From: Bacteroidota bacterium
GTDB taxonomy: Bacteria > Bacteroidota > Bacteroidia > UBA7662 > CANHCV01
Direction: 5' to 3'
Assembly (NCBI GenBank): GCA_027488715.1
Contig: JAIYBD010000064.1
Coordinates: 1-15,775, forward strand
DNA: 15,775 nt
Part shown: piece after piece, positions 15,324-15,775 of the stretch
How the letters are laid out: every line of letters begins with the position of its first letter
How positions within the stretch are numbered: position 1 is the first letter of the stretch
Notes under the pieces: model-generated
Databases searched by the model: none
The model's input: the letters and a program-made list of their open reading frames with translations, nothing else
Told to the model about the DNA's origin: nothing
Program-made: the position numbers and the translations under genes

Positions 15324-15775
15324 TTATGATTGATTTTTCATGATTAACTCCCATTTCATGGCCTCAAGAATGGTGTTTTGATGTGCCTCAATGATGGGTT
15401 CTATATTTTTTTGATATCCACCTCCCATGGTTACCACAACGGGGATTTGGGAGTTAGCGGCTAATTTGAAAACCAATTCATCCCTTTTTCGGCAACCTTC
15501 CATTGAAATGTTGAGGGTTCCTACGTCATCACCATTTAAAATATCGACTCCGGCGTTGTATAAAATGATATCTGGTTGAATTTCATGAAGTAATATGGGC
15601 AAGTGAAAGGTCAATTCTTCGAGATATTCCTCGTCGTTTGTTCCCGGTTGGAATGTTACATCCAAATCGCTTTCTAATTTTTGCAATGGGTATGTTTTTT
15701 CAGCATGCATTGAAAAGGTAAAGCATTGGGGATTGGATTTCATTAGGCTTGCGGTTCCGTTTCCTTGGTGAACGT
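15324..15775 (-). CDS. HDAC/AcuC/acetylpolyamine-amidohydrolase family deacetylase (partial, N-terminus off the right edge)
   Basis: The visible 149 codons are the C-terminal half of a zinc-dependent deacetylase of the histone-deacetylase superfamily, usually about 300 residues in bacteria. The reading frame is open to the right edge, and its first residues are VHQGNGTA, matching the DVHQGNGT zinc-site motif; the two bases before it fit the last two of an Asp codon. Further on are YNAGVDILNGDDVG, which contains a zinc-ligand Asp, and the glycine-rich MGGGY that precedes the transition-state Tyr position. An internal ATG at 15743 is therefore not the real start. Bacterial members deacetylate acetyl-CoA synthetase (AcuC-like), polyamines or other amides; which applies here cannot be told. 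The TPMT-family gene follows after 6 bases. Confidence 0.9.
   Translation of the reverse strand, partial: VHQGNGTASLMKSNPQCFTFSMHAEKTYPLQKLESDLDVTFQPGTNDEEYLEELTFHLPILLHEIQPDIILYNAGVDILNGDDVGTLNISMEGCRKRDELVFKLAANSQIPVVVTMGGGYQKNIEPIIEAHQNTILEAMKWELIMKNQS

Noticed and set aside
15324..15743. A complete 139-residue gene starting at the ATG at 15743
   Set aside because: The frame continues upstream to the window edge with the VHQGNGTA zinc-site motif, so this ATG is internal to a longer deacetylase gene.
1..15775. Defence system, mobile element, CRISPR array, prophage or biosynthetic cluster
   Set aside because: Every sizeable frame is accounted for by a housekeeping or common metabolic family. 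No direct repeats, terminal inverted repeats, integrase, transposase, tRNA-associated junction or composition shift was noticed. A whole-window repeat search could still find subtler signals.

Overview
The window reads as an ordinary, gene-dense chromosomal segment of a member of Bacteroidota, most likely a Flavobacteriales relative. The evidence is the Bacteroidota-type succinate dehydrogenase (a single five-helix cytochrome b558 subunit followed by the flavoprotein), TAnnTTTG-type -7 promoter elements before several genes, A/T-rich leaders mostly lacking a Shine-Dalgarno sequence, and moderately low G+C by eye. Thirteen protein genes fill almost everything. No gap between genes exceeds about 90 bases. 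I saw no tRNA, rRNA, CRISPR array, transposon, integrase or phage gene.

Layout from left to right. Positions 1-1935, minus strand: sdhC then sdhA, with sdhA running off the left edge; sdhB is presumably beyond it. Positions 1996-3339, minus: a stand-alone PaaK/CapK-type adenylate-forming enzyme whose upstream region faces lon. Positions 3426-6790, plus: lon and rsgA, joined by a 4-base ATGA overlap. Positions 6850-7965, plus: a minimal RhlE-type DEAD-box RNA helicase with its own promoter-like element and two small inverted repeats in front. Positions 7966-15775, minus: seven genes transcribed in the order HDAC-family deacetylase (cut by the right edge), TPMT-family methyltransferase, fused two-domain peptide-type ABC ATPase, RNase R, P5C dehydrogenase, YqgE, FkbM-family methyltransferase. 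Spacings in this run go from a 28-base overlap to a 42-base gap, so it looks like one or two operons. A promoter-like element in the 42-base gap may start a second unit at pruA.

Functionally the genes are housekeeping: respiration and the TCA cycle (SdhCA), proline catabolism feeding glutamate (PruA), ATP-dependent proteolysis (Lon), small-subunit maturation (RsgA), and RNA unwinding and decay (RhlE-like, RNase R). The less predictable parts are the orphan adenylating enzyme, the two methyltransferases, the deacetylase, and the ATPase with no permease genes nearby. I found no convincing previously undescribed system. The points most worth a second look are the compact regulatory region at 6801-6849, the tail-less helicase abutting its convergent neighbour with no spacer, and the start-site conflicts at lon and the CapK-like gene.
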